Assembly (NCBI GenBank): GCA_020404105.1 | Contig: JADBWH010000013.1 | Span: 1 to 64,000, forward strand | Reading direction: 5' to 3' | From: Pseudanabaena sp. M53BS1SP1A06MG | GTDB taxonomy: Bacteria > Cyanobacteriota > Cyanobacteriia > Pseudanabaenales > Pseudanabaenaceae | Length of the DNA stretch: 64,000 bases | Shown: positions 17,388 to 26,883 of the stretch, one piece after another | Layout of the letters: every line of letters begins with the position of its first letter | How positions within the stretch are numbered: position 1 is the first letter of the stretch | Program-made: the position numbers and the translations under genes | Notes under the pieces: model-generated | The model's input: the letters and a program-made list of their open reading frames with translations, nothing else | What the model was told of the DNA's origin: nothing | Databases searched by the model: none

Positions 17388-18013
17388 ATCCCAAAACAGT
17401 ACTGGTTGAAACCAATTGGGTTGTTGATATTATCGCGCCTGCTCATTTGCAAGATCCGCAGGCGCTAAAATTATTGAATCGTGCTAGTGCTGGTGAAATC
17501 AAACTATATGTACCTGCAATATGCTTTGCAGAAGCAAGAGAAACCGTACCACGTCGATTTGCACCCCGCTCTCGGTCTGAAGATCTACGCAAATTTGTGA
17601 GGTGGGCTAAAACTAACGGCAAAGTATTACCCCAAGATGCCGAGATAGCCTTGAAAGTTTTTGACCAATTTGACGGATTGGTTGCCAGTGAATTAACTAA
17701 AGTCTCTGAAAGGTTAGGTGAACTTGCTGACTTGCCATACCTCCATCTATTTTCATTATCAGAACAAATGTTAGAGCGACAAGTTGCTATTGGAGCATTA
17801 AATCTTGCTCTCAAACCATTTGATTTGGCTATTTTAGCGGCAGTGCTGGTTAAAGCAGAAGAGTTATTTGTTGCTAATAACGAGGAGGTTTATTTTTGTG
17901 AATTAGATTCTGATCTTCATCCTTGGGATAAATCTGGTTCGCCAAAGGCAATTATTAAAAAGCTTTACGACGATTCTCATATAAGGGTTTATGAGAATTT
18001 TGACTTGCCGTAA
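17384..18013 (+). CDS. PIN-domain protein
   Basis: 209 residues from a GTG start overlapping the previous stop codon (GTGA). PIN-like acidic positions are visible: VLVETNWVVD (Glu in place of the usual first Asp), ICFAEA, PFDLAILAAVL and a late acidic cluster FCELDSDLHPWD. PIN domains are metal-dependent RNases, often VapC toxins. This one is longer than a typical VapC (about 130 residues) and its partner is a nuclease-like protein, not an antitoxin. Activity is inferred, not shown. Confidence 0.65.
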   Translation: MNPKTVLVETNWVVDIIAPAHLQDPQALKLLNRASAGEIKLYVPAICFAEARETVPRRFAPRSRSEDLRKFVRWAKTNGKVLPQDAEIALKVFDQFDGLVASELTKVSERLGELADLPYLHLFSLSEQMLERQVAIGALNLALKPFDLAILAAVLVKAEELFVANNEEVYFCELDSDLHPWDKSGSPKAIIKKLYDDSHIRVYENFDLP

Positions 18014-18145
18014 ATTTTGGTTGCTTAGCTGTTGATTGTGCGATCGCCCAAATTTTTGACAATAATTTTCCTATTGGTATGGAAGCAGTATGATTTTGTG
18101 TAATACTTGTAGATCGCACTTTTAAGTAATCTCACAACTAAAAAA

Positions 18146-18340
18146 ATGGCTAAAAACAAAGGTGTCCGTCTCGTTATTACGCTAGAGTGCACCGAATGTC
18201 GCACCAATGCCAATAAGCGATCGCCTGGCGTATCTCGTTATACGACCATGAAAAATCGTCGTAATACCACTGCAAGATTAGAACTCAAAAAGTTCTGCCC
18301 TCATTGCAACTCTCACACTGTCCACAAAGAAATCAAATAG
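18146..18340 (+). CDS. rpmG: 50S ribosomal protein L33
   Basis: 64 residues, [18 protein letters not shown] start, with the zinc-ribbon-type Cys pairs CTEC and CPHC retained, and [20 protein letters not shown]. Structural protein of the large ribosomal subunit. It forms an rpmG-rpsR pair, the usual cyanobacterial arrangement, with 66 bp between the genes. Confidence 0.97.
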   Translation: MAKNKGVRLVITLECTECRTNANKRSPGVSRYTTMKNRRNTTARLELKKFCPHCNSHTVHKEIK

Positions 18341-18406
18341 TTGAAATCAAGTAATTGAAATCAAATAGTCTGTTAATCCCCATAATTTAAACCGCATAAT
18401 CCCATC

Positions 18407-18634
18407 ATGGCAATAAACTCTTCTTTTTATCGTAAGCGCCTCTCTCCGATCGCGCCTGCTGCCAAAATCGACTATAAAGATGTCGAATTACTGCGTAAGT
18501 ACATCACCGAACGTGGCAAAATTCTTCCCCGTCGTATTACAGGCTTGACCGCAAAGCAACAACGCGCTCTGACAACTGCAATTAAACAAGCTCGTGTTGT
18601 TGCACTGCTTCCCTTCATCAACAAAGAAGGCTAG
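18407..18634 (+). CDS. rpsR: 30S ribosomal protein S18
   Basis: 75 residues including [20 protein letters not shown] and [20 protein letters not shown], the core of S18. It binds S6 on the small-subunit platform. Downstream lies a strong intrinsic terminator at 18642-18676. Confidence 0.97.
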   Translation: MAINSSFYRKRLSPIAPAAKIDYKDVELLRKYITERGKILPRRITGLTAKQQRALTTAIKQARVVALLPFINKEG

Positions 18635-18641
18635 ACAATTC

Positions 18642-18676
18642 AAAAAAGGGAGTCACAAAGTGGTTCCCTTTTTTCT
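18642..18676 (+). terminator. Intrinsic terminator of rpmG-rpsR
   Basis: AAAAAAGGGA..TCCCTTTTTT arms with a short GTCAC/GTGGT-containing loop, and the T-rich right arm serving as the U-tract, just after the rpsR stop. Confidence 0.75.
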
Positions 18677-18754
18677 TGCTTAAATAATGTGCGATATTTT
18701 TAAGATTTACCTGATATGGTGTCGAAAGCATATCTTTAGTGAGACTTGATAAAT

Positions 18755-19786
18755 ATGCCTAGCCTTAAGTTTATAGATTTGTTTGCTGGCATTGGTGGGA
18801 TGCGCCTTGCCTTTGAAAGTGCTGGCGCAAAATGTAACTTTTCCTCAGAGTGGGACAAATTTTCACAACTAACTTATTTTGCTAATTTTAACGAACAGCC
18901 TAAAGGCGATATAACCCAAATATCATCTGATCAAATTCCAGATCATGACATTTTAATTGGTGGTTTTCCCTGCCAACCATTTAGTATTGCTGGAGTAAGT
19001 AAACATAATTCTTTAGGCAATGATCATGGGTTTGAGCATCCGACCCAAGGCACTCTGTTTTTTGAAGTAGCAAGAATTATTAGAGATAAAAGACCTAAAG
19101 CTTTTTTATTAGAAAATGTTAAAAATTTAGTAAGTCATGATCGCGGTAGAACATTTGCAGTAATTAAAGAAACCTTGGAAGAACTTGGTTACTATGTTTA
19201 TCACCAAATTTTTGATGCTGCTGCCCTCGTTCCACAACACCGAGAACGTATATTTATTGTCGGGTTTCTTGAGCCAATCATTTTTAAATTTCCAACTTTA
19301 GTAAATAAGCATCCCAAAATTCGAGATATTTTGGAAGATAATGTAGATGATAAGTACACACTCACTGATAATCTTTGGAAATATTTGCAAAACTATGCAG
19401 AAAAACATCGAGCTAAAGGTAATGGATTTGGATTTGGTCTAGTCGATATTGATGGAATATCAAGAACTTTAAGTGCAAGATATTACAAAGATGGTTCCGA
19501 AATTCTGATCCCTCAAATTGGTAAGAATCCTCGACGTTTAACCCCAAGGGAATGCGCCCGACTAATGGGATTTCCTGAGACATTCAAAATTGTTACTAGT
19601 GACACAAGAGCTTATAAACAGTTTGGTAACTCTATTGCAGTTCCTGTAGTTCAAGCGATCGCTAATGAAATTGTATCAGCTATGCAAAATCAAAAAGTTT
19701 TAACCTATCCTACACGTTCCCCTTTACAGCTAAAACTATTTGAAAATCAGATTTCCTATCATCAGAAAACAGGTGCTTTAGGTTAA
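18755..19786 (+). CDS. DNA (cytosine-5) methyltransferase
   Basis: 343 residues counted from the ATG at 18755; an in-frame TTG nine bases upstream is less likely. The m5C motifs occur in order: motif [18 protein letters not shown], motif [14 protein letters not shown] with catalytic Cys73, motif [11 protein letters not shown], motif [15 protein letters not shown], a target-recognition stretch at about 215-255, and motif [13 protein letters not shown]. It transfers methyl from SAM to cytosine-C5 in a specific DNA sequence. The next gene looks like a broken restriction enzyme, so this is probably a surviving modification half. Target sequence unknown. Confidence 0.92.
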   Translation: MPSLKFIDLFAGIGGMRLAFESAGAKCNFSSEWDKFSQLTYFANFNEQPKGDITQISSDQIPDHDILIGGFPCQPFSIAGVSKHNSLGNDHGFEHPTQGTLFFEVARIIRDKRPKAFLLENVKNLVSHDRGRTFAVIKETLEELGYYVYHQIFDAAALVPQHRERIFIVGFLEPIIFKFPTLVNKHPKIRDILEDNVDDKYTLTDNLWKYLQNYAEKHRAKGNGFGFGLVDIDGISRTLSARYYKDGSEILIPQIGKNPRRLTPRECARLMGFPETFKIVTSDTRAYKQFGNSIAVPVVQAIANEIVSAMQNQKVLTYPTRSPLQLKLFENQISYHQKTGALG

Positions 19787-19790
19787 GTTA

Positions 19791-20247
19791 ATGGCGAAAA
19801 TAGTTCCTAGTAAAGATGAAGCAAAATTTTTAAAAGGTTTATCAAAAATCTACTATATGCCAATAATTCAGCAAAAAGTAGATGCTTGGGTCGCATCAGC
19901 CTCAAGTCCTGATATTGGCTGGATTGAAGTACTAGATCATTTAAATGAAATTCTTAGAGATGCTCAAAATGATGTAGAAAAACTTCTAGATAAAAGAATA
20001 GCAAACTCAGAAATTGAGGATAAATCTCAAGCCCGTAAAAGCATGACATTTCCTTTAATCCGCCAACAGTGCCTCTAGTTTGTTTTGTAACAGTTAATTT
20101 TTATAACGAGATTAATAATCCCCAACACAGAGGAATGTTTAAGTTTTTCGATCGCGCATTTATTGGTAAACCGATTGATCCTCAAGCCACTAACTTTATT
20201 TCGCCTCTTTCTAGCTTGATTGAGTTTGTTAATGAAAAATTAGTTTA
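19791..20247 (+). pseudogene. Broken gene, probable type II restriction endonuclease remnant
   Basis: The reading frame from ATG 19791 (4 bp after the methyltransferase stop) encodes 95 residues, including LDHLNEILRDAQNDVEKLLD and SQARKSM, then stops at 20078. A different frame is open across the junction and continues with FVTVNFYNEINNPQHRGMFK and the following IEFVNEKLV to a stop near 20247. The two pieces look like the N- and C-terminal ends of one protein with the central, presumably catalytic, part missing and the frame shifted. The position directly behind a methyltransferase suggests the cognate endonuclease; the family cannot be proven from this. Confidence 0.6.
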
Positions 20248-21214
20248 GGCATTGCTCAATGACACTAACGACCGATCGCGAAAGGCTGTTAAAGTCATAA
20301 CCACCTTCTAGACCAAATAAGATTTTGGGCGTTACCTCTAGACAAAGCTTGGTCAAAGTACCGAAATCCTCTGGCTTTAGCAAAATACTTGCAAGGGGAT
20401 CGTCAGCATTGGCATCAAAACCTGCACTGACGATTAGTAGGTCGGGGTTAAAGTTTTTCAGAAATGGGATGATTTGCTGTTCAAATATTGGTAAATAGTC
20501 AGCAATAGTTGAGTTTGCTCGCATAGGAATATTCAAAATATTTTCATGTTCGCCCGTTTCATCTTGATGCCCTGTCATAGGATAAAAAGGTGATTGATGC
20601 GTAGAAATATAGGCAATATCATGGCGATTCCATACTGCTTCCTGTGTACCGTTACCATGATGCACGTCCCAATCGAGAATAGCGACACGCTGAAGATTTA
20701 AGCGAGCAATGGCTGACATCGCCGCGATCGCCGCATTACCAAAAATGCAAAAACCCATTCCTGTATGGGCACGGGCGTGATGACCAGGGGGGCGTGCTAA
20801 AACAAATGCAGGGCGACCAGATTTAATCACTATATCCACACCATCGAGCCATGCACTAACGGCTAAAAGAGCCACATCGTAACTTTGCCAAGAAGCGATT
20901 GTATCTCCGTCAATATAGCCACCACCTTGATTAGTTAACTGACGAAGAGCCTCGATATATTCCTGAGTGTGAAAGCGACGCACTTCTAGTAAGATATCTA
21001 ATCCCGATCGCTGTCGTGCTTTGATGGAAGTTGGTTCCTGCCAAACTAACTGTGGGGCGATCGCCGAATTTTTCAAAGTATCAACTATGGCAGTAAGTCT
21101 ACCTGCTTTTTCTGGATGATAATTTCCTGTATTATGTTCTAGGAAAATGTCAGAATAAATAATTGGAAATTTATTAGTGAATGGAGAATCAATTTCTAAG
21201 TTAGATGTCAGCAT
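20240..21214 (-). CDS. Histone-deacetylase-fold deacetylase (acetoin utilization/APAH type)
   Basis: 324 residues. The zinc-dependent deacetylase motifs are clear: LARPPGHHAR near residue 138, AILDWDVHHGNGTQEA with metal-binding Asp/His, and LIVSAGFDANADDPLA. A Gly-rich GLEGGYDFNSLS lies near the C-terminus. The bacterial class II-like HDAC fold removes acetyl groups from lysines, polyamines or other amides; the substrate is not predictable here. Its 3' end slightly overlaps the decayed restriction gene remnant on the other strand. The ATG at 21212-21214 is the first in frame. Confidence 0.9.
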   Translation of the reverse strand: MLTSNLEIDSPFTNKFPIIYSDIFLEHNTGNYHPEKAGRLTAIVDTLKNSAIAPQLVWQEPTSIKARQRSGLDILLEVRRFHTQEYIEALRQLTNQGGGYIDGDTIASWQSYDVALLAVSAWLDGVDIVIKSGRPAFVLARPPGHHARAHTGMGFCIFGNAAIAAMSAIARLNLQRVAILDWDVHHGNGTQEAVWNRHDIAYISTHQSPFYPMTGHQDETGEHENILNIPMRANSTIADYLPIFEQQIIPFLKNFNPDLLIVSAGFDANADDPLASILLKPEDFGTLTKLCLEVTPKILFGLEGGYDFNSLSRSVVSVIEQCLN

Positions 21215-21344
21215 ATGTACTTTTGCCTATCTATAAATCAACGAATATTTGTTGTCTCTATTGAGACTAGCGTTATACTTTTAAAATTACTGATTTGTTG
21301 AAAATATTTCATATTTTTACAGCAATTTTATTTAGGGCTTTCCT

Positions 21345-21971
21345 GTGATCGATCCATCTCAACAACCAACTCATCAATCAGATACGGAAATGCTAGCCGT
21401 GCCTAATGAGCTTGCATCATCGATTCGAGAAATTATCTATCTCTATCATCATCACGATAAACAAAATGTCCTAGAAGCTGTTAAAAATATGATTGCAGTA
21501 GCTAAAGACGATCAGAATTACCCAACAGTAAAAAATCAAGATTTAACCGATTATTCCTACAACTCAGAATTAGAAAATGATGAAGACTTTCTTAAAAGTT
21601 GGGATGACATACTAAACGTCCAAGTTTATATTGATACTGAAATTTTTGGAGAGTTAGATGCACGTCCCCATGACCTTACTGAGATAAATAGTAGTAGTGT
21701 TGACAGTGAGACAGTAATCCAACATACAGAGGCAACTGAATCCTACGTGCAGTCATGGAAAGAATTAGCCCAAAATATGTCCTTTTTCCCTGATGATTTA
21801 TTTACGCGACTCTGGTCAACAATAGAAATTGCTAAGATTATGGAATGCTCTCCCAGTAGTCTACGCCGTGCACGTCGGACAGGTCGTCTACCCGTTCGCA
21901 TCAAAAACCTTATTCTTGATTGCATCTCCCATGATGGTAAGCGAAGTTTATGGTTTGTTCGCCCTACTTAA
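21345..21971 (+). CDS. Unknown acidic protein with C-terminal helix-turn-helix-like segment
   Basis: 208 residues from a GTG start (21345); an alternative ATG lies at 21390. The N-terminal about 140 residues are acidic and unlike any family I know. The C-terminal region (LWSTIEIAKIMECSPSSLRR followed by ARRTGRLPVRI) looks like a MerR/excisionase-type helix-turn-helix with a basic wing. It is followed after 65 bp by a large sensor kinase in the same direction, so the two may be cotranscribed. It has no receiver domain, so a direct phosphorelay role is not apparent. Confidence 0.55.
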   Translation: MIDPSQQPTHQSDTEMLAVPNELASSIREIIYLYHHHDKQNVLEAVKNMIAVAKDDQNYPTVKNQDLTDYSYNSELENDEDFLKSWDDILNVQVYIDTEIFGELDARPHDLTEINSSSVDSETVIQHTEATESYVQSWKELAQNMSFFPDDLFTRLWSTIEIAKIMECSPSSLRRARRTGRLPVRIKNLILDCISHDGKRSLWFVRPT

Positions 21972-22036
21972 GAAACCGTTAATGATCGCCAAAATATCAA
22001 GGTAAAATCATCAAGGCTTTTTTTACTTATTAGTCC

Positions 22037-24931
22037 ATGATGTCTTCTCCAAACTTTTATAAACGCCTTGGTTGGGGAAACATCTCCCTGTATTGGATCA
22101 TTCTTGTACCCTTTGTGGTACAGATTGTTGGAGCAGTGGGACTTGTAGGCTATTTGTCTTATCGCAGTGGTGAAATAGCAACTGATAAATTAGCTAATCA
22201 AATTATGCAAGAGGTCAGCGATCGCATTGATCAAGGCCTCCATAGCTGTCTACGCAAGCCTACAGAAATAAATCAAATTAATGCGGCAAACATTAAACAG
22301 GGGCTGCTCGATTGGCAAAATCTGGCAATCGTAGAAAAATATTTTTGGCAGCAATCTCAAATATTTACGGATATATCTTCTATTACGATCACCACAGAAC
22401 AAAAGGAAATTCTCATGGTTGAAAATCTAGAGAATAGTTCTCGTATCATTCGTGTAAGAGATCAATCTACAAATGACAATTTGGACACTTATCTTGCCGA
22501 TTTAGCAGGTAATCGGCAGCAGCTAGTTAGACGTTCTGTAACCTACGACCCCCACAATGATCCACCTAATCACCCTTGGTATGGACAGGCTAAAAATGCT
22601 AGAAGAGCTGTTTGGAGAATTAATGTTTCCCTAGCAAATCCTGATCAACCTTCTCTAATTGCAGTAAATCTTTTACCATTTAGCGATCGCTATGATCAAT
22701 TTCAAGGTGTCTTGGGTGCATCTGTTTCCTTGACTCATTTGGGAGACATCTTACAAAAGCTCAAAGTTGGTAAAACAGGACAAGCCTTTGTGATTGAGCG
22801 TAATGGTCTAATGATCGGTATGTCTACGGGTGAAATTCCCTTTCGTCAAGGCTTAATTGCACCATCAATAGAAAATACTGCCCAAAATGAAGATCCAAAT
22901 AATCGCCGCATTAGTGTTTTGAATAGTCAAAACTCTCTCACAAGAATTACTGCTCAGTATCTGACAGAAAAATTTGGAGGAATCGACAATATTAAAGAAC
23001 GTCAACAATTACGATTTGAGAAGGAAGGAGTACATTATTTTTTACAAGTTGTGCCTCTCAAGAGGGATCTCAGCAATCAGGATTTAGATTGGCTAGCAGT
23101 GATCGTGATTCCTGAAATAGACTTTATGGCTGAGGTTAAGGAAAATGCGAATAGAACTTTTTGGTTATGTATTCTGACTTTAGTTGTATCCACGGGGCTT
23201 GGGCTATTGCTTGCTCGCTGGATCACGACTCCAATTATGCGTCTCGGCAAAGCCAGTGAAGAGCTAGTTAAGGGTGATTGGCAAGCTTTACCAGAGGACA
23301 ATGCGATCGCCGAACTAAATACTCTTGCTCGATCTTTTAATTGGATAACTGAGCAGTTTTATCAATCTTTTGATCAAGTTAATCAATCTCTACGTGAATC
23401 AGAAGCTAAATTTTCTACTATTTTTCAGTTTAGCCCTGATCCAGCATGGATTTCCACCTTGGCAGAGGGTAGATGCTTATATGTCAATCAGAGTCTATGC
23501 CGTTTTATGGAAGCTGACCAAAATATAATCATCGGTCGTACCTTTAGGGAACTTAATCTGTGGGATAACCTAGAAGATCTTTATTATTACTGGGAAGTGC
23601 TGCGTCAAGAAGGGCGGATCGAAAATTTTGAAGTAGTAGTGCGTACAGCGATGAGAAACCCCAAGACAGTCTTGATCTCGGCAATTTGTACGTATTTAGA
23701 TGGTCAGGATTGTGTCATTGGCATTATGAAAGATATCAGTGATCGCAAAAAAACAGAGATAGAACTTCAAGAAAGTCGGGCAAAACTCAATGCTGCTTAT
23801 ACAGAACAGAATATATTATTTAATGCGATGAGTGATGTAGTCCTAGTTCGCAATTCTGAGGGGATTTGTATCAAAATAGTCGCAACTAAAGATTTAAATT
23901 TAAAGGGAACTCGTGAGGACGTTTTAGGTAAGCCAATATACGATGAGTTACCCTATGAAACTGCTAACATAATTGTAAAAACTATCCAAACTGCATTAAA
24001 AAATAAGCAGATTGAGAATTGTGAATACAAATTAGAAATTGATGAGCGCGAATTGTGGTTTGCTGCCAGTATTTCACCGCTAACTGAAGATACAGTACTC
24101 CAAATTTCACGAGATATTACAGAAAGGAAGCAATCGGAAATTATTTTAGCCAAAGCTAAAGAAGCCGCTGAAGCAGCAACCAAGGCTAAGAGCGAGTTTC
24201 TTGCGAACATGAGTCACGAAATTCGTACACCAATGAATGGAGTATTGGTTATGGCTCAGTTACTAGCTACTAGTGAACTCACAATAGATCAACAGGAACT
24301 TGTTCAAACCATTATCGATAGTGGCGATATTCTACTGACGATTATTAATGATATTTTAGATTTTTCTAAAATTGAATCAGGAATGCTGGAGATAGAACAG
24401 AGGGAATTTATTTTAGAAGATGTGATTAATTCAGTGATCAGCCTCATGCATAGTCAAGCTGAAAACAAACATATCCATCTATATTCTATTCATAACCATT
24501 TGCCAGACAGTGTGATAGGTGATAGCTCGCGATTACGTCAAATTTTGATTAATTTAGTTGGTAATGCGATCAAGTTTACAACAAAGGGAAGTATATCTCT
24601 TACAGTTAACGCTATTCCCTTACCCGATACTCCTCAATATGAGCTAAAATTTGTAATAACAGATACTGGTATTGGTATTCAGGGCGATCACCTTGTTAAT
24701 CTATTCCAAGCTTTTACTCAAGCTGACACATCGATTAGTCGTCGCTATGGCGGTACTGGGCTAGGTTTGGCAATTAGCAGAAGATTGGTTGAACTAATGG
24801 GAGGCACAATTTGGGTAGAGAGTTTTGGTCAAGTTGGTGGTAATCCTCCTTCAGGCTGGCGATTAGATTGCATCACTCAAGGAGCGACATTTTATTTTGT
24901 AATCCATGTTGGGAGCAATATAACAATGTGA
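22037..24931 (+). CDS. Membrane sensor histidine kinase (Cache-HAMP-PAS-PAS-HisKA-HATPase)
   Basis: 964 residues. TM1 is near residues 18-40, a large periplasmic Cache-like sensing domain spans about 45-365, and TM2 is near 374-394. A HAMP follows to about 447, then two PAS domains (about 455-580 and 590-715). HisKA is FLANMSHEIRTPMNG with phospho-acceptor His727, and the HATPase motifs are LVGNAIKFT, ITDTGIGI and GGTGLGLAIS. It would autophosphorylate in response to a periplasmic ligand. No receiver domain is attached and no response regulator lies beside it, making it an orphan kinase. Confidence 0.92.
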   Translation: MMSSPNFYKRLGWGNISLYWIILVPFVVQIVGAVGLVGYLSYRSGEIATDKLANQIMQEVSDRIDQGLHSCLRKPTEINQINAANIKQGLLDWQNLAIVEKYFWQQSQIFTDISSITITTEQKEILMVENLENSSRIIRVRDQSTNDNLDTYLADLAGNRQQLVRRSVTYDPHNDPPNHPWYGQAKNARRAVWRINVSLANPDQPSLIAVNLLPFSDRYDQFQGVLGASVSLTHLGDILQKLKVGKTGQAFVIERNGLMIGMSTGEIPFRQGLIAPSIENTAQNEDPNNRRISVLNSQNSLTRITAQYLTEKFGGIDNIKERQQLRFEKEGVHYFLQVVPLKRDLSNQDLDWLAVIVIPEIDFMAEVKENANRTFWLCILTLVVSTGLGLLLARWITTPIMRLGKASEELVKGDWQALPEDNAIAELNTLARSFNWITEQFYQSFDQVNQSLRESEAKFSTIFQFSPDPAWISTLAEGRCLYVNQSLCRFMEADQNIIIGRTFRELNLWDNLEDLYYYWEVLRQEGRIENFEVVVRTAMRNPKTVLISAICTYLDGQDCVIGIMKDISDRKKTEIELQESRAKLNAAYTEQNILFNAMSDVVLVRNSEGICIKIVATKDLNLKGTREDVLGKPIYDELPYETANIIVKTIQTALKNKQIENCEYKLEIDERELWFAASISPLTEDTVLQISRDITERKQSEIILAKAKEAAEAATKAKSEFLANMSHEIRTPMNGVLVMAQLLATSELTIDQQELVQTIIDSGDILLTIINDILDFSKIESGMLEIEQREFILEDVINSVISLMHSQAENKHIHLYSIHNHLPDSVIGDSSRLRQILINLVGNAIKFTTKGSISLTVNAIPLPDTPQYELKFVITDTGIGIQGDHLVNLFQAFTQADTSISRRYGGTGLGLAISRRLVELMGGTIWVESFGQVGGNPPSGWRLDCITQGATFYFVIHVGSNITM

Positions 24932-25035
24932 GCATCGGCGTAAAGCTTTGATAATTACAACTTGGTTAAACTTACGCATTAATTTTTCAGAAAAAGCTTT
25001 ATGCTAGAAAACTGCCAGTAGCAACATTTGTATGC

Positions 25036-26166
25036 ATGTATCTCAAATCTCTCCATATTAAGCAATTTCGTAACTATGTCGATCAGCAAGTCACTTTTAC
25101 TGCCCCTAAGACGGTCATAGTCGGTAATAATGCACAGGGTAAATCAAATCTACTGGAAGCAGTGTTATTATTGGCAACTTTGCGATCACATCGTGTCAGT
25201 AAAGATCGAGATCTGGTCAAAAATGGGGAGTCGATTGGCGAAATTTTTGCCATATGTCAGCGATCGCGATCTCCTGAAAGTTATCCCGTAGAATTAGGGA
25301 TGCGAATGCGCTCTAGTGGCAAACGCACCTTAACGGTAAATGCCGTGAATCAGGCAAGACATTTAGATTTTCTCGGTAACTTAAATGCCGTGATGTTTTC
25401 CAGTTTAGATCTGGACTTAGTGCGTGGTAGTCCTGAAAGTCGGCGCAATTGGCTGGATACAGTTTTAATTCAATTAGAGCCGATTTATATTAATTTGTTG
25501 CAACAATACAACCAAGTTTTGCGACAGAGAAATGCTTTACTCAAATTAATTAAACAGGGACAAATCGTTTATGAAACACAACAAATGGCGATCTGGGACG
25601 CGCAGTTGGTTACTACGGGAACCAGACTAATTAGAAGGCGATCACGGTTATTAGAACGATTAGCACCCATCGCAAGGCAGTGGCATCAAGCTATTAGTGG
25701 TGGTAGTGAGCATTTAGAAATTACTTATGTCCCAAAATTTGAGTTTGCACCAACAGATATAGTTGAAGATATTCATCAGGCTTTTTTTGAGTCAATTTTC
25801 CAAAAAACAATCATTGAGCAGCATCAAGGTACAAGTTTAGTTGGTCCTCACCGCGATGAAGTTTCCTTAAAGATTAATTCTACGCCTGCGCGGGAGCATG
25901 GTTCTCAAGGGCAACAACGAACTTTAGTATTAGCCCTAAAACTAGCGGAGTTAGAATTACTTGAATCCGTACTTGGAGAACCACCGTTATTATTGTTAGA
26001 TGATGTGCTAGCTGAGTTGGATCTACAACGGCAGGATCATCTACTAAATGCAATTGGCGATCGCGTGCAAACAATAATTACCACAACCCATTTGGGATCG
26101 TTTGATGCCCAGTGGTTAAATTTCGCCCGAATTTTTCAAGTAGAAAATGGCAAAATTTCATTCTAA
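25036..26166 (+). CDS. recF: DNA replication and repair protein RecF
   Basis: 376 residues. MYLKSLHIKQFRNY is the typical N-terminus, followed by Walker A GNNAQGKSNLLEA at about 30-42, a helical arm, signature GSQGQQRTLVLALKLAE and Walker B LLLLDDVLAELD. RecF is an SMC-like ATPase that helps load RecA at gaps in single-stranded DNA. It is not linked to dnaN or gyrB here, as is common in cyanobacteria. It ends at a bidirectional hairpin shared with the convergent cyAbrB gene. Confidence 0.96.
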   Translation: MYLKSLHIKQFRNYVDQQVTFTAPKTVIVGNNAQGKSNLLEAVLLLATLRSHRVSKDRDLVKNGESIGEIFAICQRSRSPESYPVELGMRMRSSGKRTLTVNAVNQARHLDFLGNLNAVMFSSLDLDLVRGSPESRRNWLDTVLIQLEPIYINLLQQYNQVLRQRNALLKLIKQGQIVYETQQMAIWDAQLVTTGTRLIRRRSRLLERLAPIARQWHQAISGGSEHLEITYVPKFEFAPTDIVEDIHQAFFESIFQKTIIEQHQGTSLVGPHRDEVSLKINSTPAREHGSQGQQRTLVLALKLAELELLESVLGEPPLLLLDDVLAELDLQRQDHLLNAIGDRVQTIITTTHLGSFDAQWLNFARIFQVENGKISF

Positions 26167-26209
26167 AAGCAGAAAACAAACCAGCAATGCAAGTTTGTTT
26201 TCTGCTTTT
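26165..26209. terminator. Bidirectional terminator between recF and cyAbrB
   Basis: Seventeen-base perfect arms (26165-26181 and 26193-26209) with an 11-nt loop. Both arms end in A/T tracts, so it can terminate transcription from both sides. It begins inside the recF stop region. Confidence 0.75.
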
Positions 26210-26218
26210 TATTTTCGC

Positions 26219-26599
26219 CTATTCTTCGTCGTCTGCACCAACTTGACGCAGATGAATATGTTTGCGTCCAAGTCGAATTTCCAACTCATCACCAGCCTTT
26301 AAACCCATCAGTTGTGTGTAAGCTGAACCGATTAATAGGTTGCCATTCTTTTGAACACTAACACGATAACTAGCACTACGCCCGCCTTTGCCGCTTCCTT
26401 TCGCTTCAAGCTCAATCCCATCTGCTTCCATCAAAGCATTATAAAATTTCATCAAGTTAACACGAGCTTGATTATTTTTAGTAATGGTTGCGTATCCACA
26501 AGCTTTAGCCTTTTCTTCTTTTGATAGGTGATCTAGTTCTTTGACTTTCTGTAACAATGCTTCACCAGAGAGTTGAACAGGTTGTTTGACTTTTGCCAT
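26219..26599 (-). CDS. cyAbrB-type transcriptional regulator
   Basis: 126 residues: a helical N-terminal region (SGEALLQKVKELDHLSKEEKAKACGY) and a C-terminal AbrB-like swapped-hairpin DNA-binding part (SYRVSVQKNGNLLIGSAYTQ, then LMGLKAGDELEIRLGRKHIHL). This is the cyanobacterial arrangement, in which the AbrB domain is C-terminal. cyAbrB proteins regulate nitrogen- and carbon-responsive genes and hydrogenase operons in model strains. No target can be read from the window. A long non-coding region lies upstream. Confidence 0.92.
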   Translation of the reverse strand: MAKVKQPVQLSGEALLQKVKELDHLSKEEKAKACGYATITKNNQARVNLMKFYNALMEADGIELEAKGSGKGGRSASYRVSVQKNGNLLIGSAYTQLMGLKAGDELEIRLGRKHIHLRQVGADDEE

Positions 26600-26883
26600 A
26601 AGTTTCTAACAGTTTTACATCTAATATATCTAGCTTAGTATCTAAGATAATTGTACTATTCGTCAAATATTTTAGTTAAATCTACAAGCTATTTATATTT
26701 ACATATATCAGTCATCCATTTCTAATTACTTATTGTGATTCATAATCAAGTATTATTTCGCAAAATCACCTAGACAATCTATTTTAGACTTACTTTTTTT
26801 GGGCTAGTTATTTAGGTCAGGATCAATAGATCAATCTGCTTAATTGATTGCCATTTCACTCAACTCACATTTCGCCCAATAAA

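Noticed and set aside
18746-18754. TTG start for the methyltransferase
   Set aside because: The ATG nine bases later gives the usual N-terminus immediately before motif I.
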